Positions 12,465-23,774 of a DNA stretch of 64,000 nucleotides are shown here, piece by piece. The notes below the pieces were generated by a model. It worked only from the letters and a program-made list of their open reading frames with translations. It ran no database searches and had not been told where the DNA came from. Source of the DNA: Aphrophora alni (taxonomy: Eukaryota; Arthropoda; Insecta; Hemiptera; Aphrophoridae); contig OY740774.1 of assembly GCA_963513935.1 (NCBI GenBank), positions 93,550,861-93,614,860 of the forward strand. The letters are read 5' to 3'. The position numbers were made by a program, and so were the translations under genes. Position 1 is the stretch's first letter. Each line of letters starts with the position of its first letter.

Positions 12465-13285
12465 GGGTGTCTAAGAATTATTCCCTCACCACGATACTTT
12501 TCCCCACAATTTTCATGTTCATTTAAGATCCAATTACCTTATACTTTGTTTTATGGTGTTTGGTAGTTCTTGTATCTGATTCAATTTAAAACAAGTTGAT
12601 GAACCATCATAGTACTTTCCCAACCCGATTATACAAGCAGATCCTCTAAATGTAATCCTCAAAAGTTGTTTTCTTGGGCCCTAAATGTTAAATTGTATTG
12701 GTAGATCAAAAGGTCTTACCCAGTAAGCTAGATTGTTTAAAAACCGTTGTTACAAAAGTTTCCTGAAGCTCGTAATTAATTGTCTTATATTACTACTTTC
12801 CTGACTTCGGCTAGACAATAACGGAGGTCCTAGATGTGTATTTATTAAAACGTCTGCACTCGCTTCGCTTGGCTAGGAACTGGTGAGCCAAAGATATGAA
12901 ATAATAACCACTCGATAAGCTCGTGTTGCCAGGATCTTGTAATTATACGCATAGGCTATCACGTTTTCTTTGCAAGTTAGAGTTCGAAGTATCATTTTTG
13001 TTAATAACTTTGCTATTTGTCAACGTAGAAATGTGAGAGTGATACCATTCATGCAGAATAATTGAAATCTGCAAATTTGTATAGGCCAAAATTTAGTGTT
13101 TATAAGTTGCATAACACACGAGTTAGAATGAAATAAACTTTTTAAATTGGCGTCACATTTTTTTTTTTTTTTAATTCAATTTTTTTTTTGAATTTTGATA
13201 GTTTCCTGTATTATCACACTAATCTTCTTATACCAAATTTCTTGTTCAATCTTAATTTTTTAGGCGGTTCCCGTAATTAGGGTAG
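12465..13285 (+). mobile_element. Family E element, best-preserved half
   Basis: Begins with the terminus AAAGGGTGTCTAAGAATTA and runs through the block shared with 2569-2940 to TTTTTTAGGCGGTTCCC, where the TTAGG minisatellite starts. Reverse-strand copies are at 40013-40445 (outer part, including TAAGACC and GAAAAGTATCGTGGTGAG) and 40800-41235. It has no ORF. It is a non-autonomous DNA element or one arm of a foldback. Confidence 0.75.
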
Positions 13286-13675
13286 GTTAGGAAAGGTCCT
13301 GGTTAGGTTAGGTTAGGAAAGATCCTGGTTATGTTAGGTTAGGAAAGATCCTGGTTAGGTTAGGTTAGGAAAGATCGTGGTTAGGTTAGGTTAGGTTAGG
13401 TTAGGAAAGATCTCGGTTAGATTAGGTTGGGAAAGATCCTGGTTAGGTTAGGTTAGGAAAGATCCTGGTTAGGTTAGGTTAGGAACAATCCTGGTTAGGT
13501 TAGGTTAGGAAAGATCCTGGTTAGGTTAGGTTAGGAAAGATCGTGGTTAGGTTAGGTTAGGTTAGGTTAGGAAAGATCTCGGTTAGGTTAGGTTAGGAAA
13601 GATCCTGGTTAGGTTAGGTTAGGAAAGATCCTGGTTAGGTTAGGTTAGGAAAGATCCTGGTTAGGTTAGGTTAGG
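13278..13675. repeat. TTAGG-based minisatellite
   Basis: Roughly 19-22-bp units of TTAGGTTAGG followed by AAAGATCCTGG. A variant segment (GATCGTGG plus four TTAGG, then GATCTCGG) occurs twice, near 13373 and 13540, showing a higher-order duplication of about 165 bp. It begins exactly where the family E sequence ends. Confidence 0.9.
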
Positions 13676-13815
13676 TAGACCTACATTTTTCCATTGCACT
13701 TGTAACAATCGATTTATTTACTAACTTACATTCTAACCCAATATATTTTAAACCCTTTTCTGTAATGAAATTCGTAAAATATCTTATACTGTACTACGTA
13801 CATCCATGTTGATAA

Positions 13816-14732
13816 GGCCTTTTCACACCGGCGTACTGAACGTCCTGGACGTTTGGTACGTTTTTGTCAAAATAAATCGCTGCCCATGCTATCAAATGGG
13901 ACAGTTCACACCGCGCGTACAGAACGTTCCGAACGTCCTGGACGTCCGCGACGGTTTTCGGAAGATCGCTCGGAGAGTGATTTTCCAAAAACGTCCAGAA
14001 CGTCCACGACCTAGCGCATGCGCAATGAACACTTCAGAACCACGTGCTCCGCTCCCCTCATTTCTGCAAAACCCCGAGTCATCTGCAGTGTGTTTGTTGT
14101 TGCTGGTGTTTTGTGCGTTTGTACCATGGAAGCATTGTTGGAGGAAGTTCGTGATCATCCTGTAATCTGGGACACAACCCTAGAAATATACAGGGACCTG
14201 GTTATGAAGAACGCAGCGTGGGAGGAGATTGCTGCAAATCTTCAGAAAGATAGTAAGTTGTCATTTATTGTAATGTAATAACATTAGAGCAACGATTATA
14301 TATTTATATTGTTATTAATGGAAGTCATCTTAGTATAATTAATTAATGACCTTTTTTTATATTAGTTTTACTAAAGGCTCAATTTAATGGTATTCTCCTA
14401 TTCTCCAAACCTCTTCCGTTTTATTTATTTATGGGATGTATCCATTTACTTCTTTTTGTTAACAAATATAATAATATTAAGTCGTCGTCACTATCACTAC
14501 TCGACTCGTTCATCCACGGAACAGAAAACCCGGTCTCACACCAAGGAACTGGCGGAAAAGATATCTTTGCACAGGTAACAAGTACACTGAGTGAGAGGTG
14601 GCACTTGACTGATCCTCATGAGCGAACAAGTTGACGTTTGATACGTTGCTGGGCGGTGTGAAAGGGGCGCGTACCGGACGTCCCAAACGTTCCAATCGTC
14701 CAGGACGTTCAGTACGCCGGTGTGAAAAGGCC
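13816..14732 (+). mobile_element. PIF/Harbinger-type element carrying a MADF-domain ORF
   Basis: The terminal inverted repeats are identical over more than 30 bp, starting GGCCTTTTCACACCGGCGTA (left from 13816, right ending 14732). Flanks read TAA on the left and TAT on the right; taking one more base into the repeat gives a perfect ATA duplication. Subterminal copies of ACGTCCTGGACG occur at both sides. It lacks a transposase but holds a MADF exon. PIF/Harbinger elements are known to carry such a Myb/SANT-like second gene beside the transposase. Confidence 0.75.
14126..14252 (+). CDS. MADF (Myb/SANT-like) domain exon of the Harbinger element
   Basis: The ATG at 14126 is in a good context (ACCATGG). 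The 42-residue reading has LLEEVRDHPVIWD, YRDLV and AAWEEIAANL, the first two helices of a MADF DNA-binding domain. It ends at a donor GTAAGT at 14253. The rest of the domain should be in a second exon; an open stretch at 14480-14574 (ending CAG/GTAACA) could be one but does not show the third MADF helix. Probably a decayed accessory gene of the transposon rather than a host gene. Confidence 0.6.
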
Positions 14733-14736
14733 TATA

Positions 14737-15266
14737 GGTGGACGTACAAACAAGAAATGACTCTTAGCTTAGACAACTGAACTTGGCCAATGTTACAGGT
14801 AGTTTATATCACTCTACGTGTCACAAATTGGATGGACAGAACAATAGGCGACCCTTTACCAAGTACCAGTGATACAGTAGATGGCCTCGTCCAATTTCCA
14901 TAAACCTTTTGTTTTTGTCTTTTTATTGAAATCAGAGTCTTTCATCACAATCATTTTCTTGGTAGTAACATTTATCAAAGGAGGAAAATCTTTATTAAAG
15001 CAAATCACAGTTAACTTTAAGATTAGACAGAGGTAAGCTGATCAAACAGCACATTAACACTCACCGTTAAGTATCAGGTGAAATCCAGAAATAATTGTTA
15101 TTTCTTGGAAGTCAAAGATCATACAAATCCGTCAAAAAAATGAGTATTAATAAGATTCCTAAAATTGTAACAACATTATTTCTCATAATGGTTACTTTTC
15201 TTATCAATAATACTACCAGATATGCAGATTATACTCTGGCATGAAAGAAGACGATTTTCTTTTGAT

Positions 15267-15314
<48 letters not shown>

Positions 15315-15558
15315 CCTCTTTTTAACGAGTTTAATCTTGATGTTAATATATTTTCAGATTGTCAACTTTCCTAAAATGACATTGTATAGGTTTTTTATAA
15401 CTTTAATAAACCAGTTGAATGGCCCCATTATACAATAAAGATTTAGCCTGACCTCTGTCCTTGAGATGCGCAGTCGTTTCTGAGCAGGTTGGTGTAGTGG
15501 GGGAAACACCAAATTTAGTTTCATAGTTATATGTGCATTTCAAAAACATTGGTTTGTT
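14737..15558. other. No gene seen; (AT)n microsatellite
   Basis: AT-rich sequence with a pure (TA)n run at about 15268-15313. Nothing else was recognised. Confidence 0.6.
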
Positions 15559-16045
15559 GTGTTGGAAAGTGAAAACATCAGGAAGAAAGCTGGAGGGAGT
15601 CAAGTTCTTCGTAGTCAATCTCGTCAAATCTTATCAAATGTGTATCGTTGTATGAAACAAGAAGTTGAGAACGGAGGAGTTATTATTTTAACTAAAACGC
15701 AAACCCGCATAGTACAAACAACTGGTTTTTTTCCGTTAATTCCATAAAACAAAGTTTAAAGAAAAAAATGAAATGTTTGCAAGCTGGTAGGTCTACGGGG
15801 TTTAATACACCTAATTAAAAATGAGAAGAATGAAATTAATAACGAACATTGACGATTTTAAGCTATGTGTGGGAGTGAGATGGACTGTGAACGAATTTCG
15901 CATAACGAAAGGTGAACCGGCTACTTCAAATTCCTTACTTAGGGTTTTAAATGAAAAAATAAATTTAAAAGCAGCATATAGGCCCTTACTAAAAGGTTTT
16001 AAAAATCTAAACTTTTTAAGAAATTTGCGGCCATTTAGAAATTTA
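15559..16045 (+). pseudogene. Degenerate Tc1/mariner-superfamily transposase N-terminus
   Basis: Two plus-strand pieces in order. The first (15559-15747) reads SQSRQILSNVYRCMKQE and KTQTRIVQTTG, a helix-turn-helix start. The second (15821-16045) reads IDDFKLCVGVRWTVNEF, ITKGEPATSNSLLRVL and EKINLK. This combination, seen in many insect repeat proteins, is the DNA-binding half of an IS630/Tc1-like transposase. A frameshift lies between the pieces and no catalytic DDE part follows. Class assigned from remembered family patterns, so moderate confidence. Confidence 0.45.
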
Positions 16046-16926
16046 TAAAATTATTTTTCTGCTTAACATGTCCGTCTAATTGTCGTAAATCTGAATCTAA
16101 ATACAAAATTTAAACAAAATTGAAAACTTTTTTTTTTAAATATGCAGCAATTTTGAAGTTTATACAACGGTTTTTCTGGTTAGAAAGTTTGTCCAATTGT
16201 TTGTAAACAAAACAAAGACGACGATAAGACGAGACGGCAAACGTTGACAGCTGAATGTAGCTGAGTCAATGTCTTCATCAGCTGTAGTAGTAACAGACTC
16301 AGTTTTAGCAAATTTGCGGCGATTTGGTGCTCGTTAAAAAGCAACAATGGTCCCTCGGGGCCCATTTGGGAGAGTTAGGAGAAATGGCGAATTAATGAGG
16401 CGAGGACCATTAGTTCTACCATTTTTCTACCCGCGCGACCTTACTCAATGCCATCGATTTGACCAGCCATTTTTGGACGACTCCCTAATTTGGAACTTAT
16501 TAACCATTAAAAACTATATATGGCTAAGTGGTCATTTATATCAAGTAAACCACATCTTGAATTTTGATATAAGGCACAGCTAATCGACTGTCCTGTTTCA
16601 AGGACGCGTACCAAGTGTTCAAGTGTGCCGCTGTAGGCCTGCGCTAAGCACTTCTCCCTTTCGGATGTCGCTATACACTTTTTGATAAACGCCTGCGGGT
16701 TGCCGGCTAGGCAACTCTTGATACCCGCGTGAAATGTGGGTACCACAAATTGTAACGCACAAAACGCTTTCTGCTCACCTGGAATCGCCTTGTTTGCACA
16801 CTACTGCCTCCTACCGGTAAAACCTACAACGACGCCAACTACAAAAACTCATTAGTTTTCCCTGTCTATTGGTGTTGGTAATAGTGTAAATGTGTTTTGG
16901 TATCTCTGGAGTTGTATGTTGAAATA

Positions 16927-16955
16927 CCGGAGGGAATTATGAATTTCCCTCCGGG
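16927..16955. repeat. GC-rich perfect hairpin
   Basis: CCGGAGGGAA and TTCCCTCCGG, 10 bp each, with an 8-nt AT loop, in otherwise AT-rich sequence. Unexplained. No other element boundary was seen here. Confidence 0.7.
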
Positions 16956-17079
16956 CAAACAGTATCTACTGGAGAAAATATGAATGTGTCTCGGCGCTAG
17001 CAAGCCTGGACATTTGAAGAAGCCTTCGGTGACTCGGTCTTATCAGATCTAGTAACTAACTTATACAAAATAATATTAC

Positions 17080-17690
17080 AGTTTCTTGTTCAGAATTAAA
17101 AATACCTTTTTCACAAAACTTCACTATTTTTCGTCGTAGAATGTAATGTTGGTACCACATTACATGCAGAATTGAAATCTGCAAATTTTTTATGAAACAA
17201 GTGAACAAAAAACTGTTTAAAATGTCTGTGTCGGGTGTTGGTACTAACAACGATGTCTGCAAGACCGCTGGATCGGGGACAGTAGTCGGCGCCGACTGTT
17301 TCCCTTACAATGCCTCTGTCCCCACGCGGCCTCGAACTACAAACTTTACCTCCCCTCCACGCGCTGGTCACAGCTCAGATGAAACCTGCCCATTTATACA
17401 TATATATGTGAAGAAGCCTCCACTTGCTACTCTCGTGTAAATGACTCGATCCTTTCCTGTTCAGGATTCAAAATACCTTTTTCACAAAAACTGCACTATT
17501 TTTCGTCGTAGCGATGTAATGTTGGTACCACATTACATGCAGAATTGAAATCTGCAAATTTTTTATGAAACACAGTGAACAAAAAACTGTTTAAAATGAC
17601 CGTAATTTTGATTTTTCAATTAGAATTTTCTGAGTTTCATTAGGGCTCTATATGAGCACAATATACCACATTTTTGTGACCACTATCGCG
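17080..17690 (+). repeat. Two family E inner segments flanking a repeat B unit
   Basis: A block of about 140 bp containing ACATGCAGAATTGAAATCTG occurs at 17085-17225 and again at 17452-17600, nearly identical. Between them is repeat B (17226-17450). Either B inserted and the E block was duplicated, or a composite unit was tandemly duplicated. Confidence 0.7.
17226..17450. repeat. Repeat B, uninterrupted copy
   Basis: About 220 bp, GC-richer than the surroundings. It matches 27150-27196 plus 27949-28150, where a hAT element splits it. On the minus strand TAGTTCGAGGCC resembles a pol III B box and TGACCAGCGCGTGG an A box, but the spacing is shorter than in tRNA, so SINE status is only a suggestion. 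It contains the empty target GTTGGTAC at 17235. Confidence 0.6.
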
Positions 17691-20510
17691 CATACATAGA
17701 GACAACAATGGCGGACGGACGGCATGTCGAGAATAGCTTGTTACTGCTACCAAGAAGTGTGACGAAATATAAGGTTTACATTGTTTTTGTTTACCAAACA
17801 ACCTATACTACGCATACCGGGTATAATGGGTGTTAAAACCCGTTTGAAACGGCGCCATTTTGAAACTTTTCAAACATTTATTGCAACGGAGAGAACGACG
17901 TAAACGAACTTCCCTTAACTCAGGGTGAAATCCGAATACAACAACTGCACGAAAACTATTTGACCGGTGATCATGATTTTTGCACATAATTAAGACTCCA
18001 AAATTTGTCTGTGGTGCGAAGGGAATTTTTAATTCGAGATAAACGTTTTCACTGACCAAACTTGTTACAGATACTAAGTCTATAGGAACTTAGAGAACTG
18101 CTGTAACTGATAATTTATTTAAATAACCATAAAATTTGAGGTTAGGGGAACCAACTTGATCTACAGTAGCCTCAGACTATGATTGTGTCTGGTGTAAGGG
18201 GCGTGTCCTCCCTTCTACTTGTTTCCCTAGCCTGACTTGGCGGTACAACCCATTCAAAGAAAACTATGTACACAAATTATTGCTTAGCTACATTTAATTC
18301 CTAAAGTTACAACTTCGTGACAGACTTTTGTAAACGTTTCATTCTTATTCACACCGATAAAAGAAACGAAAGTAGGATACGTATTTACACAGAAGCATTT
18401 GAGGTCTATATTTTTTTATTGGGGTTGTACCGCTGAAAGTAAACGCAACAAAGTGTGGGGGGCCCTCTTTTCCTTTCCACCACAGACAAATTCCTACTTT
18501 AAGGATGCTGTGCGTAAGATTATTATCAGATATAAGTTATGTCGGTTGTGTTACGGATTTCTGTTTCATACTTACAATTACTGAATTTTCCCATCAAAAC
18601 TTGAAAGTTGTTTTAACTCTTTTTATTTTCTAGATGTAACTTTCTCTCGATATGTATCGTCCAAAGTGCAAAAAATTTAGACCCTAGCCCTCGAATACTC
18701 TAGTGAAAGAGAGGGATCAACCCAAGACTACATGAAAAAAATGTAGATCCATTTAGTAACCCTAGGGATTATCATACCAGTACTTACTATAATGAAATAA
18801 TTCTACACCTTATGAACCAGGTTGTGTACAGCTTAACAGCGCTGTAGTGTTAAAAGACAAAATTAGAAATGCACAAACTCAAAGATCATTGATTAAAACT
18901 ATTAATATTGACATCTGATTATCCTTCAATTCAGTAAAACGACCAAATCTTGTCAATACTTTCTTTCTACGAATGGTGTTTTGTTCGAGTTGTAATTTTA
19001 CTGTTACTTCTTAACCTATGAATGTTTAATGTGTCACGGGGCCAGATAAACTGTAACCACTTATCTAGACTTAACCTAACCCAACCACATTTGGGTTTAC
19101 AAGAAACAAACTTCTAATTAGCAATGTCCACAGTTCACAGAAGCAATAGTTAATAATGTAATTAAAATAGCTCACATTCACAGGATAAAGTTCATAATTA
19201 AGGAAACCCTGGACATAATTGTTTATTGAAATGATTTAACTGCGATGCTAGGACAATATGCAACATGTATGCAGTGTTTGATAGAGCAACTATGTAAATT
19301 AAAGGGGATATTATTGTCATTAGAAGTTATAAACTGCCGCCTGAACAAAACAAAGAGGCAATATTTGCTTTGCATTACATGGAAGTGTAGCGTATTGCAT
19401 ATTGCATATAATGTAGGCGTTTGGTCGGATTTGTATTATTTACTTTCCAATCACGTTAGGAAGAAAGCTGCGACGTTTTCAGCAATTAGAAACACATTAA
19501 AGCAAAATTCTGAATACTATTTACCTGACTGTGTGTCTTTGGTCATGTATTTTCCATGAACTGGTTAAACCGATGACTCAATCAGATTTCTAGTTTTACG
19601 ATAAGATGTGAGAGTGTAACTAACATAATCGTAAAAAATATAACCACCAATTTTGAAAAATACTCATCGTAGTAATGTGGTTGTTTTACAGTCCAAAATT
19701 AGTAAGTTCTATTATTCATTAAAAATTATTTTAATTAAATTATGTTTGAAATGTTTCAAATGACGGTATTTTCGAATAGTTTTTTTTGGTAGTTTTTCTT
19801 TACCTAAATACTAAATAAAACTATAATAGCTCTGTTGTATCGGAGATAAGGTCAAAACTGTAAACGAGCTGATATACGTTTTCCCATTTAAAACACCAGG
19901 CCTTTCTCCTCTGGGATCCAAAATAAATTCATCGAAGATTAGACTCCTAACGAAACGCAAGGACTTTGAGATCAGCATTCCTAATGACTTTGAACGTTAC
20001 AAGATCCTTCCAATTCCCATAAAATTCGTACAGAATGTGTTTTGTCATCTCGTTTAACTAACCCCATTAGTTTAGGCGGTATCTCAATTATTGCTCGCTG
20101 TAAGTTCTCCCAGCTAAGTGAGATATATGTATTGCTTAACTTCAAACATTTCTTAACTTAAAGCTGGTGCTTAATAAATGCTATATCTAAAGAACTCTGC
20201 GTTGAATTTGAACTCAGAGTTTTTTTACCCCTTGAACACTTGATTCTTGAAAGAACTAGACATCAATCCAGGATCTGCTACACTTGTGAGATACAAAACT
20301 ACGACCCAGAGAGATCAAGATTCTTAGTCTGGAGCTTACGTTGAATCTCCAAAAACCAACAATAGTAGAGCTTTTGCTCCATACTGCACTGTTTTCCAAT
20401 CTTACACTCATATAAGGGTTGACAAATCGCAACACCGATAGACAAAGCGTTCTCAAAGAACTTGGTGGACTAACCTCCAAACTGGAGAGGAAGTGCTTTC
20501 TGTCTGTCAT
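17691..20510. other. No gene seen
   Basis: Mostly AT-rich. A partial minus-strand family G repeat lies near 18700-18790. The longest reading frame (19245-19559, plus, 104 residues, Cys/Leu-rich) shows no motif and no codon pattern that I trust. Confidence 0.4.
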
Positions 20511-20519
20511 TAAAAGACT

Positions 20520-20665
20520 TGTCGTGACTTTATGACATGCAACTTAGATGGATGCCAGGTAGTCAAAGGATCACAAGAATTGAGATGACATAGACTCTTG
20601 AAAAACAAGCAGCATCAACTCTATTCGCAGCGCTTCAATGGTTAAATGAGACTATTAACAAATTA
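20520..20665 (+). pseudogene. Possible RNase H remnant of a non-LTR retrotransposon
   Basis: The plus-strand reading has LRWMPGSQRITRIEMT and, after a stop, TLEKQAAS. This resembles the W-x-PGH-x-x-I-x-GNE-x-AD-x-LAK-x-A tail of retrotransposon RNase H domains. The catalytic residues before it are lost. The length is short, so this is a suggestion. Confidence 0.3.
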
Positions 20666-21534
20666 ATACAGCAAGTTCCTGGCTTTGAATTAAGTAAACT
20701 CCTCCACGAGTCCAAGCCTCCCACTAACCAAATCCTTCACTTTTCTCGTCAAATCGCCCGGATCACAATCTAATCTAATCTCAGCTGTTTTATATCTATT
20801 GCCACGTGGTAAACAAATAAAGTCACTTCAGCTATATCCAAGTTGAACTCTTCTAATCCTTCTCCACTCATTCACATTAAGTTCCCTATTATCAAAGTCC
20901 TGCTGGAAATTTGGAAAGTAGGCAATTACAATTCTTACAACTATAAGTTGCCTGAATGCCTGTTATATTTACAACTCTTAAAAGTCTTGTAGAGTCTGAG
21001 AGAATTAACTATAATCCATTGAACATTCATCAGTATAATAGAAAGAAAATTTTCCAAAAGAATAGTTCGCTATTTAATGTCAGATTACTACGCGCCGAGT
21101 AATATTAATGGTATGAATACCTTCAACTGGCATTGTTGTAGGGAGATATGTAAGGTACAATTGATACTTCCTTTCCTAAAATATTTAACTCCCAACGCTT
21201 CAACGATGAAAACAATTTACGTAGCCTAAGAACTCTCTCCGGAAATTGGTTGCATTTTTAATTATGAGATGAAATGCTTGCTGGATGAATAAAATATAAC
21301 TAAGCCAAATTGGAGTTTTATGAACCCTGTTTAGGCTTAATATAGATTTGTGTTTAGAATATCTTCTTAAAAGAAACTCACTTTCAAGGGATGTCTACAA
21401 GAAATAACAGAACTTCTAAAATTATGTTCTCATTTTCGTTTAATCCAACAGGGTTTTCCAAAATAGCTTTTTGATATTAATATTAATAAACAAATTAATC
21501 TACATCATTGTGGAGAAAATTTTTCACACTTAAC

Positions 21535-21720
21535 AACCACAAAATCAGTTTTTTACCGCTAAATTTTTCCTATATGTGGGACAATTCAAAGAATATAAAT
21601 GCAAATTGAACGTATAAAATTTATCGTCTTCTCTGTGTCGACTGGTTGCGATTTATAGACAGACAGACACGCGCGTGAAATTATAAAGGTCTTTTGTTTT
21701 ATCTACAGACCCTAAAAACA
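21535..21720 (+). repeat. Family F repeat, partial
   Basis: Contains CCTATATGTGGGACAA, the GTCTTCTCTGTGT block, the GACAGACAGACAC run, and the end TTTTATCTACAGACCCTAAA. These appear in this order in the other family F copies. Confidence 0.7.
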
Positions 21721-22020
21721 AACCAATATTATTTATAAAAAAAAACAACAGGAATATTATATTATATTATAATGTTAATCTTTCGTAAATTCTGTTAACT
21801 AACATAACCTTAAAATGATTGTATTGTTATTCTAATAAATCAGCTGTTATAAATATGTAAAGGAATGTAGACAGCTGATTTGTAAGTTCCTATATGGTTG
21901 TAAAAACAGTAAAGTGGAGGAAGAGCCATGAGACTAAGTTCTTTTACTAATCTGTATATTTTACTATTAAAAATAAAGTGTTTCTTACCCACAACTCTTA
22001 TTTTTAGCGTCCATTGGTGA

Positions 22021-22587
22021 AAACGGTAATTATATAGCAGAGTAGCCTCACTTCAAAATCAATTTTTATGGGTTTTATTCGTCAAATAAATGTTGGAAAA
22101 ATATTTTATTATCGAAAAAAAGTGTCGGAAAGATGATTACATAATATAATTACACAAGTTGTTTTTTCGTGAAAAAATTAACTCTGTGTTATCTTTCATA
22201 CTCATGACATTCACTTCAATAAACGAACGGAAGGTTTGGCCAGGTGGTTTTATATATATATATATAGCAACCTGGCCAAACCTTTCGTGACATATAATAA
22301 TACTGCCCTACATATGTACAGCAAAGAAAACATTATTTATTCTTATGAAGTAAGGTATGTAGTAGAGGATAAAAAAGTTAAACAAGGAAAATACGGCGCC
22401 ACCTTAACCTCCTTAGACCTAGAGGTGAACTAGTTTATAGGCCTAATAGCCTGATGTACTTTTAAAAGTACAAATCGACACTTTTTTTCGATAGTAAAAT
22501 ATTTTTCCAACATTTATTTAACGAATAAAACCCATAAAAATTGATTTTGAAGTGAGGCTACTCTGCTATATAATTACCGTGAAAACA
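22021..22587. mobile_element. Foldback with 107-bp arms and an inner hairpin
   Basis: The left arm 22021-22127 and right arm 22476-22587 are near-identical inverted copies (GGTAATTATATAGCAGAGTA to CGAAAAAAAGTGTCG). The loop holds a second perfect 15-bp inverted repeat, AAGGTTTGGCCAGGT (22231-22245) with its complement at 22270-22284, around a (TA)n core. No coding content. Confidence 0.8.
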
Positions 22588-22599
22588 CTCCTATAATTT

Positions 22600-22740
22600 C
22601 ACGCGCGTGTCTGTCCGTCTAAACTATATCTGTAAGGATATCCAATAAAACTAGAATTCATTCTCATTGCCTACGAATATGTATGTTTATTGACGAAAAC
22701 ATTAATATGCTGGTGCTAGGCCAAATTTAAACATATCCCC
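22600..22740 (-). repeat. Family F repeat, minus-strand fragment
   Basis: Contains the reverse of the GTGTCTGTC run and AATAAAACTAGAATTC, then TATGTATGTTTATTGACGAAAA and GCTGGTGCTAGGCCAAATTT. The last part recurs at 62930-62985 in the same orientation. Confidence 0.6.
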
Positions 22741-23289
22741 ACCACTTTAATTTTGAAAACGGCGTACAAATCTGAACAAAAATTATTATGCAGAGCGAAA
22801 TCATATATTATAGTTTTTTGTATATAACTTAATTTAACCACAAAATTAAAACTAAGTAAAGTGTAAGTTTTAAAATTAGTTTTTGTGAGATTTGAGACAA
22901 ATAATTCAATACCCATTCAAAGATGGATTGCATTTTCATTGATTTCTCCTTATTAGGGTCCGTAGGTGAAACCAAAGAGTATTTTTGTACACTTTTAAAC
23001 TGCCGCTTAAAAACTTTATTAAATAACTGTCCCTATATGCCTTCGCACCCTAAGTAGTGTGGTTTAACCACAAGCTTGTCCCTTTTATTTTTTATCGTAG
23101 AAACGAATTTAGACGGAAATTTTCAAGCTGTACACAATAGATTTATTCCAGGTCATACATGTAAGAAATTATTGCTAAAGAACTTTTTAAGCGACTGTTA
23201 TGTCGAAATTTAGCAACCGATATTTTATTGCAACGAAATTGTCCAAGATTGGAAAAGATGGCAAGCTTGAACACAATTTCATACAAATG

Positions 23290-23400
23290 ATCCGTTTATT
23301 TACCCAATAACGTTTCAACGACAATCAGGAAGTAGTTACTGTAGCTCGTGATTCCCTGAAGATGGGGATACTGTCGTTCAAGTTTATAAACGTATTATTT
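23290..23400. mobile_element. Small palindrome with hammerhead-like motif
   Basis: The left side ACGTTTCAACGACA (from 23303) pairs with TGTCGTTCAAG..AAACG on the right. The plus strand has CTGAAGA at 23356-23362, followed by a weak stem and TGTCGTTCAAG in the position of GAAAC. It shares GTAGCTCGTG with the palindrome at 61725-61919 and with 50985-51035 (minus). Confidence 0.5.
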
Positions 23401-23549
23401 ATGAGAAATTGTATTCTTCTTATTTAAATTTTATGCCATCTCAAAAGTTAAGTTTATATGGTATATTTTGTGACAAATGAGAATGAGAATTAAATCGGAT
23501 GACAGATGTTATCTCTTGAACATTTACTGTAAACCACATAAAGAATATA

Positions 23550-23774
23550 CAGCGTGTTCCAAAAGTATGGGACCTTGTAAATTTTTAACGGATAGAGATA
23601 GGAAAATGAAACTATGTATTTGGCTAAATAGGACTGTTTTTGGGGGGGGGTTGGGGTTGAATTTTTTTTTACAGGAGGTCCTACTTATCAAAATACATTC
23701 ACAATGATTCATTTTACAACGTTTTTATTAGTTCAAAAATTACGAAAGGGGTTTGATACGTTTGGAACGCTCTG
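23550..23774. mobile_element. 225-bp MITE with TA target duplication
   Basis: Left end CAGCGTGTTCCAAAAGTATG, right end (reversed) CAGAGCGTTCCAAACGTATC, flanked by TA on both sides. Non-coding. Probably a Tc1/mariner-superfamily MITE, from its TA target and size. A single related end lies near 28380 (GGAACACTCTGTATA). Confidence 0.65.

Noticed and set aside
13794..14158. Frames on both strands over the left end of the element at 13.8 kb
   Set aside because: The Asn-Val-Gln-Asp-Val-like repeats arise from the repeated ACGTCCTGGACG subterminal motif; only the MADF frame from 14126 is credible.
17192..17440. 82-residue frame through repeat B
   Set aside because: The sequence is a repeat whose other copy (27.1-28.15 kb) is broken by a hAT insertion and does not keep the frame.
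19245..19559. 104-residue plus-strand frame
   Set aside because: No recognisable domain and no splice or promoter context; kept only as a note in the blank-region entry.
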